This document shows, piece by piece, positions 54,187 through 64,000 of a DNA stretch of 64,000 bases (positions are counted from its first letter, which is position 1; every line of letters starts with the position of its first letter). The stretch comes from Macrostomum hystrix (Eukaryota > Platyhelminthes > Macrostomidae). The stretch covers positions 6,466,501-6,530,500 of the forward strand of contig CATNEN010000034.1 of assembly GCA_950097015.1 (NCBI GenBank), written 5' to 3'. The notes below the pieces were generated by a model, which ran no database searches, had not been told where the DNA came from, and was given only the letters and a program-made list of their open reading frames with translations. Both the position numbers and the translations under genes were made by a program.

Positions 54187-54570
54187 ATTAGGACCACTAT
54201 AGAAGAGAATGGACGGCCGACACTTCGTTTCTTGGAAAATTCATATAGCGAGATAGGAACTTTTCACTTTTTACATTACATTTTTATAAATTTTTATGGG
54301 TAACAAAACCCAATGCTGTTCTTTTAATTTATCTTGTTGTTTTTTTCATAAATAGTTGATCTTCATTTCATCTTCGTTTATTTATCATGAAGCACGCATA
54401 GCAACCAATTAGACATAAAATTTGCCTATATAGCTTGGATTTTTTAAGTGACTGTATAACCCTGAGTTGACTTTTGACTATAGCACAGCTAATTGTAAAA
54501 ACACTAGAAAATCTGCCTTTAATAATTTTTCAAGAAACGAGGTATCCTGTCCTTCCATATGCAGTGGTCC
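54187..54570. mobile_element. Non-autonomous TIR element (MITE-like), copy 2
   Basis: Imperfect inverted ends about 70 bp long. Left: AGGACCACTATAGAAGAGAA then TTCGTTTCTTGGAAAA. Right, reversed from about 54570: AGGACCACTGCATATGGAAG then CTCGTTTCTTGAAAAA. The interior matches 50829-51078. No coding capacity. The target duplication was not found. Confidence 0.75.
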
Positions 54571-55639
54571 TGATTGTTCCGCAGTTACATAATTGTAAAC
54601 GAGTAAATTTACAGTAGACTAGACTATTTTGCCTTCAATACAAGTGCAATGGGGTTATGAATTTCACACCTTGGCGAATCGTCATCGTCATAGTCGATTT
54701 CGACCTTTTCGAGAAACATTCAACTCCAATTAGTTATTTTTTAAATGGTGTCCCGGTTATTAAGCGAAGCCACGTCTCGTGCCTACATGTCTACATAGAC
54801 ATTATGTATATCGCTACTACAGCATGTAATCCACCCATATTTACTGCTGTCATTTGTTTATTTCATCCATGAAGGCTTGGGTAAAATTTGAAGAGGCTCA
54901 AAAGACATACAGAACATCACAAAGATAATGTTCATGATTGATCCTAACAACTTACTTCAAAATGTCTGTCTCATCTAATTTCGACTAAAAAGAGAGTTTC
55001 GTTTACTTTGTTATTCAGCCATTTCAAAATCCTAGCCTCGCCACTGCTCCAGTGGTCCGTGCATTATACATCGGTTATGTATTACAGAAAATACATGTTT
55101 TTTTTGAAAAAAAAACCTAACAGCAATTTTTTATAGCCAACTCTGGCAATGATAGTTGATTGAAAGAAAATTACTGACGTATAAAAATCACTTTGCATCT
55201 GAATGAAGCAGAAATTGATGAGTCACAAATTTTTTTAAAGCTTTGATTCACTAATGAAATTTTATTTAAATAACAAATAAATAACAATTATAATATTCGA
55301 TGACCAAAAGATTAAGAAAAAAGCAGGAACAGTCTTCAGTAGTCAATCAAGCGTTTTTATTGCATGACCAAAGGTTGCCAGACAACAATAAAGCGACTAA
55401 AAACACGAGTAACTTGCTTTGTTATATTATCTGTTGGCGCCAATTCAAACTGATGGACATTTATCACATCTAATCATCTATCCGATTATGCTTAATTAAT
55501 AAAATGTCGTAGGGAATCAGAGACCACATCTGAAAATTGATAAATGAACTTACTAAGAAGTTATAAATTAGAGTAGAGCAGATACGTGGAATTAGTGTAA
55601 GAGTCAAAGTGGCGTTTCTTGAAAATAAGATCGTGTCCT
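54571..55639. other. AT-rich intergenic sequence downstream of RMDN1
   Basis: Unique. Probably includes the RMDN1 3' UTR (minus strand). Short open frames carry no known motif. Confidence 0.3.
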
Positions 55640-57599
55640 TTAGCACTTCTTGATCAAGCTGGCCGCCTCCTTCTTGGCCTGTGGAACAATGAGTTCTAAG
55701 AGTTATTGCGCCAACAGCGAGCATCAGAGCGATGGATTCAGTTCCGGAATCTAAATCTAGAATGTTGGTGGCCTAACCCGAGAGCCTTGTACGTCTAACC
55801 AGGGGGTTTGATCCGCAGATGGTCTTACCTGGGGATCTGGGAGGGAGGTGGTCTTAACTGGGGATCTGGGAGGCAGGTGGTCTTAACTGGGGATCTGGGA
55901 GGCAGGTGGGCTTTCCTGGGGATTTGAGAGGCAGGTGGTCTTACCTGAGGATCTGGGAGGCAGGTGGCCTTAACTGGCGATCTGGGAGGCAGGTGGTCTT
56001 ACCTGAGGATCTGGGAGGGAGGTGGTCTTAACTGGGGATCTGGAAGGTTGGTGGCCTTAACTGGGGATCTGGGAGGCAGGCGGTCTTAACTGGGGATCTG
56101 GGAGGCAAGGGGTCTAACTTGGGGATCTGGAAGGCTGGTGGCCTTAACTGGGGATCTGGAAGGCAGGTGGCCTTAACTGGGGATCTGGAAGGCAGGTGGC
56201 CTTAACTGGGGATCTGGGAGGCAGGCGGTCTTACCTGGGGATCTGGGAGGCAGGCGGTCTTAACTGGGGATCTGGGAGGCAGGTGGCCTTAACTGGGGAT
56301 CTGGGAGGCAGGTGGTCTTACCTGAGGATCTGGGAGGGAGGTGGTCTTAACTGGGGATCTGGGAGGCAGGTGGTCTTACCTGAGGATCTGGGAGGCAGGT
56401 GGCCTTAACTGGGGATCTGGAAGGCTGGTGGCCTTAACTGGGGATCTGGAAGGCTGGTGGCCTTAACTGGGGATCTGGGAGGCAGGCGGTCTTAACTTGG
56501 GATCTGGGAGGCAGGCGGTCTTAACTAGGGATCTGGGAGGCAAGGGGTCTAACTTGGGGATCTGGAAGGCTGGTGGCCTTAACAGGGGATCTGGGAGACA
56601 GACGTTCTTAATTGGAGATCTGGGAGGCGGGCGGTCTAACCTGGGGATCTGGATGGTATGCAGTGGTCTTAGCTGGGGATCTGGAGGGCAAGTGGTCTGA
56701 CCAGTGGACCACAGCGCACTCAGTTCTTACCTCACGGTCGTCGTGTCCGTCGGCTGGGTGGTCGATAGTCTTCTGGAAGAACTCACGCGCCTCCGGCAGC
56801 TTCTTGAGCTGATAGTAGGTCTTGCCAATGTAATTCAGGTTCGAGACGTAGAAACTCGGACTGGCTGCAATACGAGGGGGTTCGAAATGCATTGGGGGAT
56901 TAAGAGGCGAAACTATGAAATCACGCAATTCGAGTTGTCCCTCATACTGCTCCAGCATTCGAGTTTTCAGAGCATTAAAGTTTGATAGTCTGAACTGAAA
57001 GCCTTAGCAAAGCTTGGCAAAGCGAACTAACCTTTCTCGGCTCGCAGCAGATAGTCCAGCGCCTCCTCGTAGGTGGAGGTTGGCGGCTTGGCGAAGAAGG
57101 CCGCGGCCATGTTGCGCTGCAGCCAGGATAGGCTGGTAACCTCGTAGCACCAGACGCCGAGGCAGTGCAGCACAACTGCATCGTTCGGCTGCTTGTCCAG
57201 AGCCTTGGTGAAATGCTCCTTGACTAGGAAGGAGTTCTCAATGCGCTTCTTGATGCCCTCGAAGCGGCCGGTGAGGTCCAGCAGGATGCCCATCCACTTG
57301 TGGCAGCACCAGTTATCAGGCTCGGCTGCCAAGCCCTTCTTAGCCGCATCGAATGCCTCATAGATGAGCACCTTACGCCTGTCCTCGCCATCCGAGCAGC
57401 TGTTGGCCAAGGCGCGGCATTCACGTGCCAGACGCCAATAGATTTCGGCGCTCTCATGGCCAGCAGAAATTTCGGCTTTAAGCTTATTGCGAGCCTCCTC
57501 CTCCTTGGCAGCACTGTGCAGTTCGTCCACGGCAGTTAGAAAATCCGAAGTATTGCCCGACTCTGCCATTGTACTACTGTTCCAATATGAAACTGACAT
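55640..57599 (-). CDS. RMDN1: Regulator of microtubule dynamics 1-like (3 exons)
   Basis: A TPR-like protein of the RMD-1/FAM82 family, associated with spindle microtubules or mitochondria in other animals. Exons 57599-57032, 56864-56731 and 55678-55640 join in frame. From ATG 57599 it gives 246 aa; a second ATG at 57569 (MAESGNTSDF) gives 236 and is as plausible. Order: a charged helix with DELHSAAKEEE, EIYWRLARECRALANS, LIYEAFDAAKKGLAAEPDN (first TPR-like pair), CCHKWMGILLDL, KEHFTKALDKQPNDAVVLH, LGVWCYEV, then SPSFYVSNLNYIGKTYYQL and EAREFFQKTIDHPA, which match the human RMDN1 C-terminal region (FYSKNLLMLGKTYLKL). A 12-residue last exon, AKKEAASLIKKC, closes it. Human RMDN1 is about 314 aa with an N-terminal extension lacking here. 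Intron 2 is filled by a minisatellite. Confidence 0.9.
55826..56700. repeat. About 29-bp minisatellite with donor-like units
   Basis: About 30 copies of GGGATCTGGGAGGCAGGTGG plus TCTTAACTG in RMDN1 intron 2. On the gene strand each unit has CCCAGTTAAGACC or, in at least six copies, CCCAGGTAAGACC, the latter matching the real donor (GTGAG/GTAAGA) of exon 2 at 56731. Confidence 0.93.
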
Positions 57600-58857
57600 T
57601 TGTATGGGTTCCCCCGATCATAGACATTTTTCACTTTAAGCAAAAATCAAAACAAAAAAACATGAACTTTCGAGCCAGAGTGTATCTCCGACTCTGATGC
57701 CAAACTATGCTTTAAAAATATAGAATAGTTTCGCCAATGATTTGCTACTGTTGAAACATTTAAAGTGTGTTCTGACAGTTATTTGGATGCATGGATGATC
57801 CTGTTTCTGCCTCACCTAAAGGCATGGGTCAATTATTAATTGCTTGATGCATGTCCCTGCTACAAAATGACACTTAAGACATGCAAATTAGTCAAGTATT
57901 TTTCGATATTCTAATTTAATGTGCTTTCTCTGCTTCTTTGCAGCTTTTGTTAAACCATTGACATTAAAGAGAGAAATGGCTTAACCTGTTTTTATAAACC
58001 AACCATAATCATATACTGAAACAATTAAGCTATGCATTAAGTTGCTACCAAAATAATATACTCTTTTTACTTATTACCATTTGTAGTTACTCTATTTTCA
58101 TTTTTTATATAGTAACTAATATATAATCATAATATATGCTCTTTGGCCCATTGATACTTATGAAACCCATCAATAAATCAATCAATCATGAGTAAATGGT
58201 CAGCAAACCTTGATTGGTTATCACTTTAGTGAAATATTAAATATTTCTTACTTACTATACTACTTCAAAGTTTAAAAAGCAATAAAAAGTATATTATTTG
58301 TAAATGATGTTCACAATAAATAGCCATGATACTTTATACCATATTAAATATGTGGCTGCATCAGCAAACATGGTAGACAGAAAAAAGGTTGATAGGATTT
58401 TTATAGGCCAAGCTATAGTTCTAGTCATTTGGTTTTCCTGTATAGGCATGTTTGATAAAAAACCTAAAATCTATTACTAGGCCGATACATGTACTGATGC
58501 AGTTTAAGTATAAGTAGCTACATAGCAAATAAATGTAACACAAACAGGTAATTGTAATGAAATTGTATTACAAAGGGGTGGATCTAGGGAAGGAGCAATA
58601 GGATAGGACCCCCCCCCAAATTTGATCAGCCTGATACAGTTCCCTCTGCATGCCTTCTCAAAGCACAAGTAAGCTGTTTCTGGTTGTGGTGCCCCAACTT
58701 AACCCCTAGGCCTTACCAAAGTAAAAGGTGTATTTGCCACAGTCTAAAAACGTATAAAATAATCAAATCGTACACCAACTAAACTTCATTTATTAGTCGT
58801 ACTAGGCCTAGCCACTATACTAGGCCTAGTATAGTAAGGTTTCATTTGACGTTTTAG
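57600..58857. other. AT-rich 5' flank of RMDN1
   Basis: Unique AT-rich DNA with no recognised exon or transposon end. It has a second small cluster of AGGCCTA palindromes at 58700-58840 and a run of nine C at 58611-58619. Confidence 0.3.
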
Positions 58858-59950
58858 TACGAGCCTTAGCATTATCTGACATTAATTTTCAGATTGACAT
58901 TCACATTCACATTCAAACAAGAGTATTGTGACTTAAAAATAAGCATTCAATTACAGCGAAACTTAACAGATCTTCTGATGCAACTAAGATAGCGTTCCAA
59001 AAAAATATTTTTTGTCAATGCATCAAAGAATTAAACAGCTTTGAAGTTGCTCCTATCTCCGCAGTGTATTTTCTTGTACTTTCAAAAATACACTTCTACT
59101 GCATCAATCGCAATGAAAATTTACAAAACCTCTGATGCAATCGAGTTGATTAAATGTGTAAAATATTTTAGACTGATTCATGAAAGCGTCTTCGAGTTAT
59201 TCAAGGTTAAAGTGTGTTTCGTATCTCCGTAGTGTTATTTTTGCGAGCCAGCTTGACATTGATCAACTCGCAAATAATTCAAAGCAATTGATCTTTGCGG
59301 GCTTATAAATCAGCCCGTGGAGTTTTTTACAGTAGAACAGGGGCTGTGTGAGTTAATGAGAATTTTTCGTGTTAAGTTGTTTAAGTGTCTTATTGTAGCA
59401 TTTTTGAACGAAGCAATCTGTTTTCGCGCATGCGACCAGTTTGTATTTTACGGTTATTAGTAGACGCTGGCTTCCCAGACAGTGTGAATATTTTAGTTTT
59501 GTAAGAAGGGAGCTTTTTATTCTTTTTAATACAGTGTCTCGCAGCTGTCATACGCTCTAAACTATGAACAGAAGCTGATAGGTTGTCTCTTTCATGATTG
59601 TGTAATTGTTAGTATTGTTTTATATATTTAAGACTGATGCTCGACATGGAACGTCAAAGTTGCAAAATCTGTCAATTACTTTTAAATTTATCACAAAGAC
59701 TGTTTCTGACTTTCGTTGACATCTAATCAACTCGATTACATCAGAGGTTTTGTGAATTTTCATTGCGATTGATGCAGTAGAAGTGCATGTCTGCCAGCGA
59801 ATGTCAAGCTGGCTCCCAAAAATTCACTACGGAGATACGAAACACACTTAAACCTTGAATAACTCAAAGATTCAAGATTTAAGTCACAATACTCTTGTTT
59901 GAATGTGAATGTGAATGTGAATGTCAATCGGGAAGTTAATACGTTAGCAT
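58858..59950. mobile_element. Foldback-type inverted-repeat element, about 1.1 kb
   Basis: Long inverted arms. Left arm TTGACATTCACATTCACATT, CAAACAAGAGTATTGTGACT, CTGCATCAATCGCAATGAAA, CAAAACCTCTGATGCAATCG and GTGTGTTTCGTATCTCCGTA recur reversed at 59715-59940. The blocks are in a different order in the two arms, so the arms are rearranged as well as inverted. The centre (59270-59700) is unique and non-coding. Confidence 0.8.
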
Positions 59951-60706
59951 TAGCTCATCCCGGTTTCTTAGAAAATATTGAAGTTTGTAAATACAAAAAT
60001 GTTAAACCGTGCTGCAGGCTTTGAAGCTCCGATAGTGGTATTGCTGTGGTTCGACCGTTTGTATTGTTCGGATGCTCGAGTTTGGCTTCGGGATGCCCTT
60101 CAGGTACCTGGATCGTTCGAATACAAGAGAATTTAATTTATTCTCTTTGCTTCAGTTGCAGTTACAACGGACCAATAGAAATTAGGGAACTTAGGTTCGG
60201 TGTTGTGTCTTCCTGACTTCGATTTGTCGCTGACGTCGATTAACCAATAGTCACTTGTTGATTGCGTTCCTTCTTACCAGCTTTGGTAGGTTCTACTACA
60301 AGTCTGGCGCTTATCCCTTGTAGTATAATCAATGTAATCACACGTCTGTGACTACGATTAAATCGTTGTTTAAACGATTACTTAAAGAGGTTTAACTTAG
60401 CTCAATAAAGGACTTCTAATTAATAAATAATTAATTAGGATAACTCAAGGAACTCTTACCACAAGTCTTGGACCTGGAGTCCGATTCATTTTAGTCTCAG
60501 ATTCCTTCTCTTCGTTTCCTCTTCTCGGCGAGACTTGAATCTGGGCTCGCTCCGGAGTTCTTGTATTTATAGAGAATCTGACCCTCTCGGGTTCGATGAG
60601 TGCGTTCAGTGTACAGGTGTCAAACTGGTGTCAAAAAGTTTGGGTCAATGCTTGACAACTTGAGAGGATAGATTTTTTATATAACGAAAGTAGTAGAAAC
60701 GCAAAA
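59951..60706. other. Unique sequence between inverted-repeat and direct-repeat elements
   Basis: On the minus strand a TATA-like CTATAAATACAAG at about 60562-60574 and a donor-like GTGGTAAGAGTTCC at about 60450-60463 suggest an untranslated first exon, but no coding exon follows that I can recognise. Confidence 0.3.
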
Positions 60707-60981
60707 AGATGGATTATCGCTTTCTTGAGCTTTTGATTGATTTTGGGTAACATGATTGGTTTGATTGTTGGTTGTCTATGACATAAAAATTTATTTGATA
60801 CTGTTAATAGTAGTCACATGACTTTTGATTGATTCGTTTGTCCTTTTTTAGTGAAATGAATCACATGTTGTACTTGTATGTTTTTTGGTTCGCATTTTCT
60901 AAAAATACTACTAAGCGGATGAGTAGAGTAGTTAGCGCATGATTGGTTAAAATAATTATTACCGTAATTCTGCACTCTACA
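60707..60981 (-). repeat. LTR-like direct repeat, copy A
   Basis: 275 bp about 85 percent alike to 62732-63020 by eye, in the same orientation. On the minus strand it begins TGTAGAGTGCAGAATTACGG and ends GCGATAATCCATCT. Immediately before it on the minus strand (60984-60996) is a purine tract AGAAGGGGAGAA, as expected at the start of a 3' LTR. Confidence 0.7.
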
Positions 60982-61265
60982 AATTCTCCCCTTCTACAAA
61001 ATTTTCGTCTCGAAATTTACAATGTCAGTCGAAAAAATAGCGTGTATAAGTTATAAATAGTATTAAAGTATAATGTATAATAAGGTATTTTGCAAACCGG
61101 TTCACCGGAGAAGAATTGGTTAATTTGTACTAAAAATTCTTTACGGTTTTTGCGGAGATAAAAAGTGGTGTTAAGTCTGTAAATCTACAACCTGAGGTGT
61201 GGCAGCACTGAAAAAGACAAACTTTATGATTGTCGTGTTTAATATCTATAGTTATGTTACAAGTC

Positions 61266-61682
61266 TTATGGCGCAGCCCTGTCCTGGCTCCAGTCGCCGA
61301 ACGTGCAGTGAAGCGCAGCCCGGTAAGCCTGGTTGCGATTTTCTATCAGATTGGCGATGGGCCAGAACAGGTGCTGTAGCGGTACGTAGTCTGGATGCTC
61401 TGTGTCCTGACATATTTGAAGATAGTACTCCACAGCATCCCAGTTTGGGTACCGCGCTGCCAGCACGAATGCCATACGCATCTCAAGGCTCTTTTGGCCT
61501 CCTCGGCAAGTCGCGCGATTGACCATGTGCGCACTGCTTGTGTCAGTCGTTCTACCTCGATGTTTTATGGCTGATCGATAGATAGTTCGGCTTCCACTTG
61601 CTTTGTTGCCATGGCTTCTAGAGCCCGCGACGGAAGCGGATTTGCACAGTCCGGACACCGCCGAATGTGTCCGTCGCGCCAT
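61266..61682 (-). CDS. Hypothetical exon/ORF in the LTR-like element
   Basis: Minus-strand frame. The informative part is its C-terminal half: MRMAFVLAARYPNWDAVEYY, LQICQDTEHPDYVPLQHLFW and PIANLIENRNQAYRAALHC, ending SQDRAAP. It looks like a folded helical segment rather than noise. Donor-like CGAG/GTAGAA lies upstream, so it may be the last exon of the RING-like gene. No family recognised. Confidence 0.35.
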   Translation of the reverse strand: MARRTHSAVSGLCKSASVAGSRSHGNKASGSRTIYRSAIKHRGRTTDTSSAHMVNRATCRGGQKSLEMRMAFVLAARYPNWDAVEYYLQICQDTEHPDYVPLQHLFWPIANLIENRNQAYRAALHCTFGDWSQDRAAP

Positions 61683-62180
61683 GGCCTGCAGTCAGGTGTT
61701 GCATGTCCAATGCCTTAGTGGGCATACCTGCCGGGTCGGGTTTTTTCGCATAATATGCACTTAGCTCGCGGCTCTCGGCAGACGGGGCATTGCGCCATAC
61801 AGCCGTATGCCTCGCCCTGCTCTACGCACCCGACACAGACCATGGGGCCCCATGTGCACATAGCCACGTCGCCGGCTTCGGATGGATCTTTGAATGTGAC
61901 ACGCTCTATGCGCTGTTCATGCCTACAATAGTGGTAGTTGAGTAGAAGCTGCTCGTGAGTCGTAGTACGGATTGTCCGGCTCGTACGGAACGATCCAGTT
62001 GAAGTCACTCCGCCGCATGATTAGTATTGGTAGCGGGCGGTAGTAGACATCCAGGTGCGCCAATCCATATCGTCGAGCAAAATCTCGTAGATGTACTTCA
62101 ATATACGCTATGAGTGACAAAATAGATAGAAATAGAAAGAAGCATAGAGGGAAAAGAGAAAAGGCACAGGCAAATACCAT
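61563..62180 (-). CDS. RING-like zinc-binding protein, tentative multi-exon model
   Basis: Minus strand. Reading from ATG 62180: a hydrophobic N-terminal stretch (FLFLSILSLIAYIEV), then LRDFARRYGLAHLDVYYRPL and NWIVPYEPDNPYYDSR. Near 61940-61960 the coding sense moves to another frame: NYHYCRHEQRIERVTF, DVAMCTWGPMVCVGCVEQG, CMAQCPVCREPRAKCILC. A donor AGG/TATGCC at about 61735 and acceptor CTGCAG at about 61685 would join to a segment with IRRCPDCANPLPSRALEAMA and a stop near 61563. The C/C pairs (CVGC, CPVC, CILC, CPDC) suggest a RING-like or treble-clef zinc module. The frame change could be an intron, a programmed or a disabling frameshift. No gag or pol is present. Confidence 0.4.
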
Positions 62181-62450
62181 TTCCAGAGACGGGTGACGTG
62201 GCTTGGCGGGAAGACGGTGCGACCTGACCCGAGTGAGTCATCGATGACCCGGCCGGCGGGGAGCGACCGGGAGAGAGAAGGGCCAGGCGAGCAGCGGGGG
62301 AACACAGCGGCTGCGCACCCTCGAACCTGACCCGAGTAAGTCACGGCTGAACGAATGGGAGAAACCGGCAGAGAGAGAGGAGCCAGGAACGAGAGGCCGA
62401 GACCGGACCGGGGATGAAAAGGAGCGAGAAATATCATGCACGTTTTATGT
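62108..62450. other. GC-rich repeated segment upstream of the RING-like frame
   Basis: Two diverged copies of a segment with TGACCCGAGTGAGTCA / TGACCCGAGTAAGTCA followed by GGGAGAGAG-type runs. Frames of 67-109 aa on minus are Ser/Pro/Leu-rich composition artefacts. Confidence 0.45.
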
Positions 62451-62731
62451 GAAATATTGTACGTGAAAGGATAGCAAATAAATATAATATCACGAGCGCG
62501 GAGCTACAGTGGCTGTTTCCCGCTCTGCAGCCCGCTTGACGGAGTCAGTCGATCTCAGGCATCAACCCAAAGTGTTTTACTTATTATCTATCATTTTGGC
62601 TTTAGAGGCGTTAGAAGAGAACTCGAATCGTATCAGTCCGAGTCGGTTTTCATTCAATCTTATAATGATCGAGGCGATCACTCCTTTGATCGGCGCAGAG
62701 GAGAGGTCATACCGCAGAATAGACTCCTTAT

Positions 62732-63020
62732 AGATGGATTATCGCTTTCTTGACCTTTCGATTGATTTTGGGTAACATGATTGGTTTGATTTTTGATTGT
62801 CTATGACAAAAAATTGATTTTGTACTAATAATAATAGTAGTCACATGACTTTTGATTGATTCGTTTGTCCTTTCTTGGTGAGATGAATCACACGCTGTTA
62901 CTTACATGTTTTTTATTCGCATTATTTTCTAAAAATACTAAAAATACTACTAAGCGAAAGAGTAGAGTAGTTAGCTCATGATTGGTTAAAATACATATTG
63001 CCGTAATTCTGCACTCTACA
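62732..63020 (-). repeat. LTR-like direct repeat, copy B
   Basis: Matches 60707-60981 from AGATGGATTATCGCTTTCTT to GTAATTCTGCACTCTACA, with small indels (TAATAATAATAG; duplicated AAAAATACTA). It would be the 5' LTR of a minus-strand element. No tRNA primer-binding site was recognised next to it. Confidence 0.7.
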
Positions 63021-64000
63021 GTACTGGCTGAACAATTACTACGCCGTTTCGGTTTTTGCTTAAAATTCCTGGTTAAACTAGTTTAACCGAAGAAAAAGTA
63101 TAATACGTATTGGAAGCTGACAAGTTCAGCCCCTATCACGACGCACAAAATGTTTTGTTAACTTCACATGCTTCAACCTCCAGATTTAAACCACTACTCA
63201 ATGAAAACCAATGCAATATTACATTGATATAATACGACTGTTCCAGTAAGTAAGCTAATTTTAAGCAATAAGATCACATGTGTAATAATTAATATTTGTA
63301 ACAGTATTTTTCTTTTAATTTAAAATAAAACGTTGGTTCTTTCTATAATTTTGCAAAACGTACTGTGCGTTTGTTTAAAGGAACAAAATAGAGTCCAGCT
63401 TTTACGAAAGGAAATTTTCAAAGAAACCCTAGAATTAAAAATAGTCAGTTGAACTTTGAAGAAGTGTCAGGAAGGCGAAGAAGAAATTTAGTATCTCATA
63501 TGATTAATTTTTTGACAGATTAGTGCTTCTATAAAAATATCAACCGTCTGCATTTAAATTATGTTTCTTTAATTGTGACAAGTAATGAACAAGACTACCC
63601 AATCCCAGATATAAATCTCTTATTGGCGAAACTAAGCAAAGCACATTTCATTTGGTAATTTTTTTAGAAAGAGCTATGGATGATTCTTATATAATAAATA
63701 TTTTAATTGTTGGATTTCATCACAAAAGAGGTGTTCAGGTGAGCATTGGTGGTCTATATATAATTTTTGCTAAACTTGTCATGGACCCTTTTTACCTTCT
63801 GTGTTTTATTCTTCAAATATTACACTTTGATCTGTTGCTTTGTCTTTTGGCTCCTTAAGTCATGGATTTCCGAATTTTTTAATTGTTGGAGGCCCTCTTC
63901 TCTATTTATGCTATCTGTAATAACTGCAATAAAATTTAGCCTTAACTATTTTCATTTGCTATTTCACTTCTGCATTTGCCATTAGCTAATTTTAACTATG
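63021..64000. other. AT-rich sequence to window end
   Basis: No exon, element end or RNA gene recognised. Two overlapping frames of 68-72 aa at 63652-63985 are hydrophobic and AT-rich, with nothing to support them as genes. Confidence 0.3.

Noticed and set aside
62108-62441. 109-aa and 67-aa minus frames
   Set aside because: Ser/Pro-rich translations of a duplicated GC-rich segment; not continuous with the RING-like coding sense.

Overview
This is animal (bilaterian invertebrate) nuclear DNA. Coding exons are short, GC-rich and split by GT-AG introns, there are AATAAA polyadenylation signals, and the recognisable genes are animal ones: a RIM-type synaptic zinc finger, an ionotropic glutamate receptor, PTDSS2, UTP23, C1D, RMDN1 and an NAT8-like acetyltransferase. 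mariner, Merlin and hAT-like DNA transposons, tRNA-derived SINEs and a LINE are interspersed. A compact GC-rich gene style in a very repeat-rich genome would fit a flatworm-like lophotrochozoan, but the species cannot be fixed from the sequence alone.

Layout. 1-1.7 kb: first exon of a RIM-like gene (-) with a minisatellite-filled intron. 2.6-4.9 kb: a small unknown exon (-) between two arrays. 5.7-6.2 kb: a pure GATA-type microsatellite. 7.1-8.2 kb: a 23-bp array. 8.3-9.0 kb: a possible membrane protein (-). 9.4-17.8 kb: a complete 12-exon glutamate receptor (-), 935 aa when spliced. 18.9-20.2 kb: a dead mariner. 20.3-25.4 kb: four arrays. 26.3-35.9 kb: a complete 6-exon PTDSS2-like gene (-), 466 aa, whose introns hold an RT-less LINE, several arrays, a SINE and an intact mariner. 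36.4-40.4 kb: AT-rich, TE-rich DNA (a TIR element, a SINE broken by a hAT-like MITE, a Merlin fragment). 41.0-43.2 kb: UTP23 then C1D, both (+) and 403 bp apart. 43.5-44.6 kb: a 15-bp array. 45.2-47.2 kb: a 2-oxoglutarate/Fe(II) oxygenase (+). 49.0-50.7 kb: an NAT8-like acetyltransferase (+). 53.1-53.9 kb: an intronless DUF5662 gene (+). 55.6-57.6 kb: an RMDN1-like gene (-). 58.9-60.0 kb: a foldback-type inverted repeat. 60.7-63.0 kb: an LTR-like direct-repeat pair enclosing a RING-like zinc protein (-).

The outstanding property is tandem repetition. About thirty separate minisatellites, each with its own unit, cover roughly a quarter of the window and sit in many of the introns. In the clearest cases the array runs over the exon/intron boundary or begins at the splice donor, so the unit itself carries a donor-like motif (RIM intron 1, glutamate-receptor intron 9, RMDN1 intron 2, NAT8-like intron 1). 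A separate old duplication copied the start of glutamate-receptor exon 2 with its acceptor. This suggests arrays can grow out of splice-junction sequence. All gene models were assembled by hand from splice-site phase and protein similarity; every exon join given for the named multi-exon genes keeps the reading frame.
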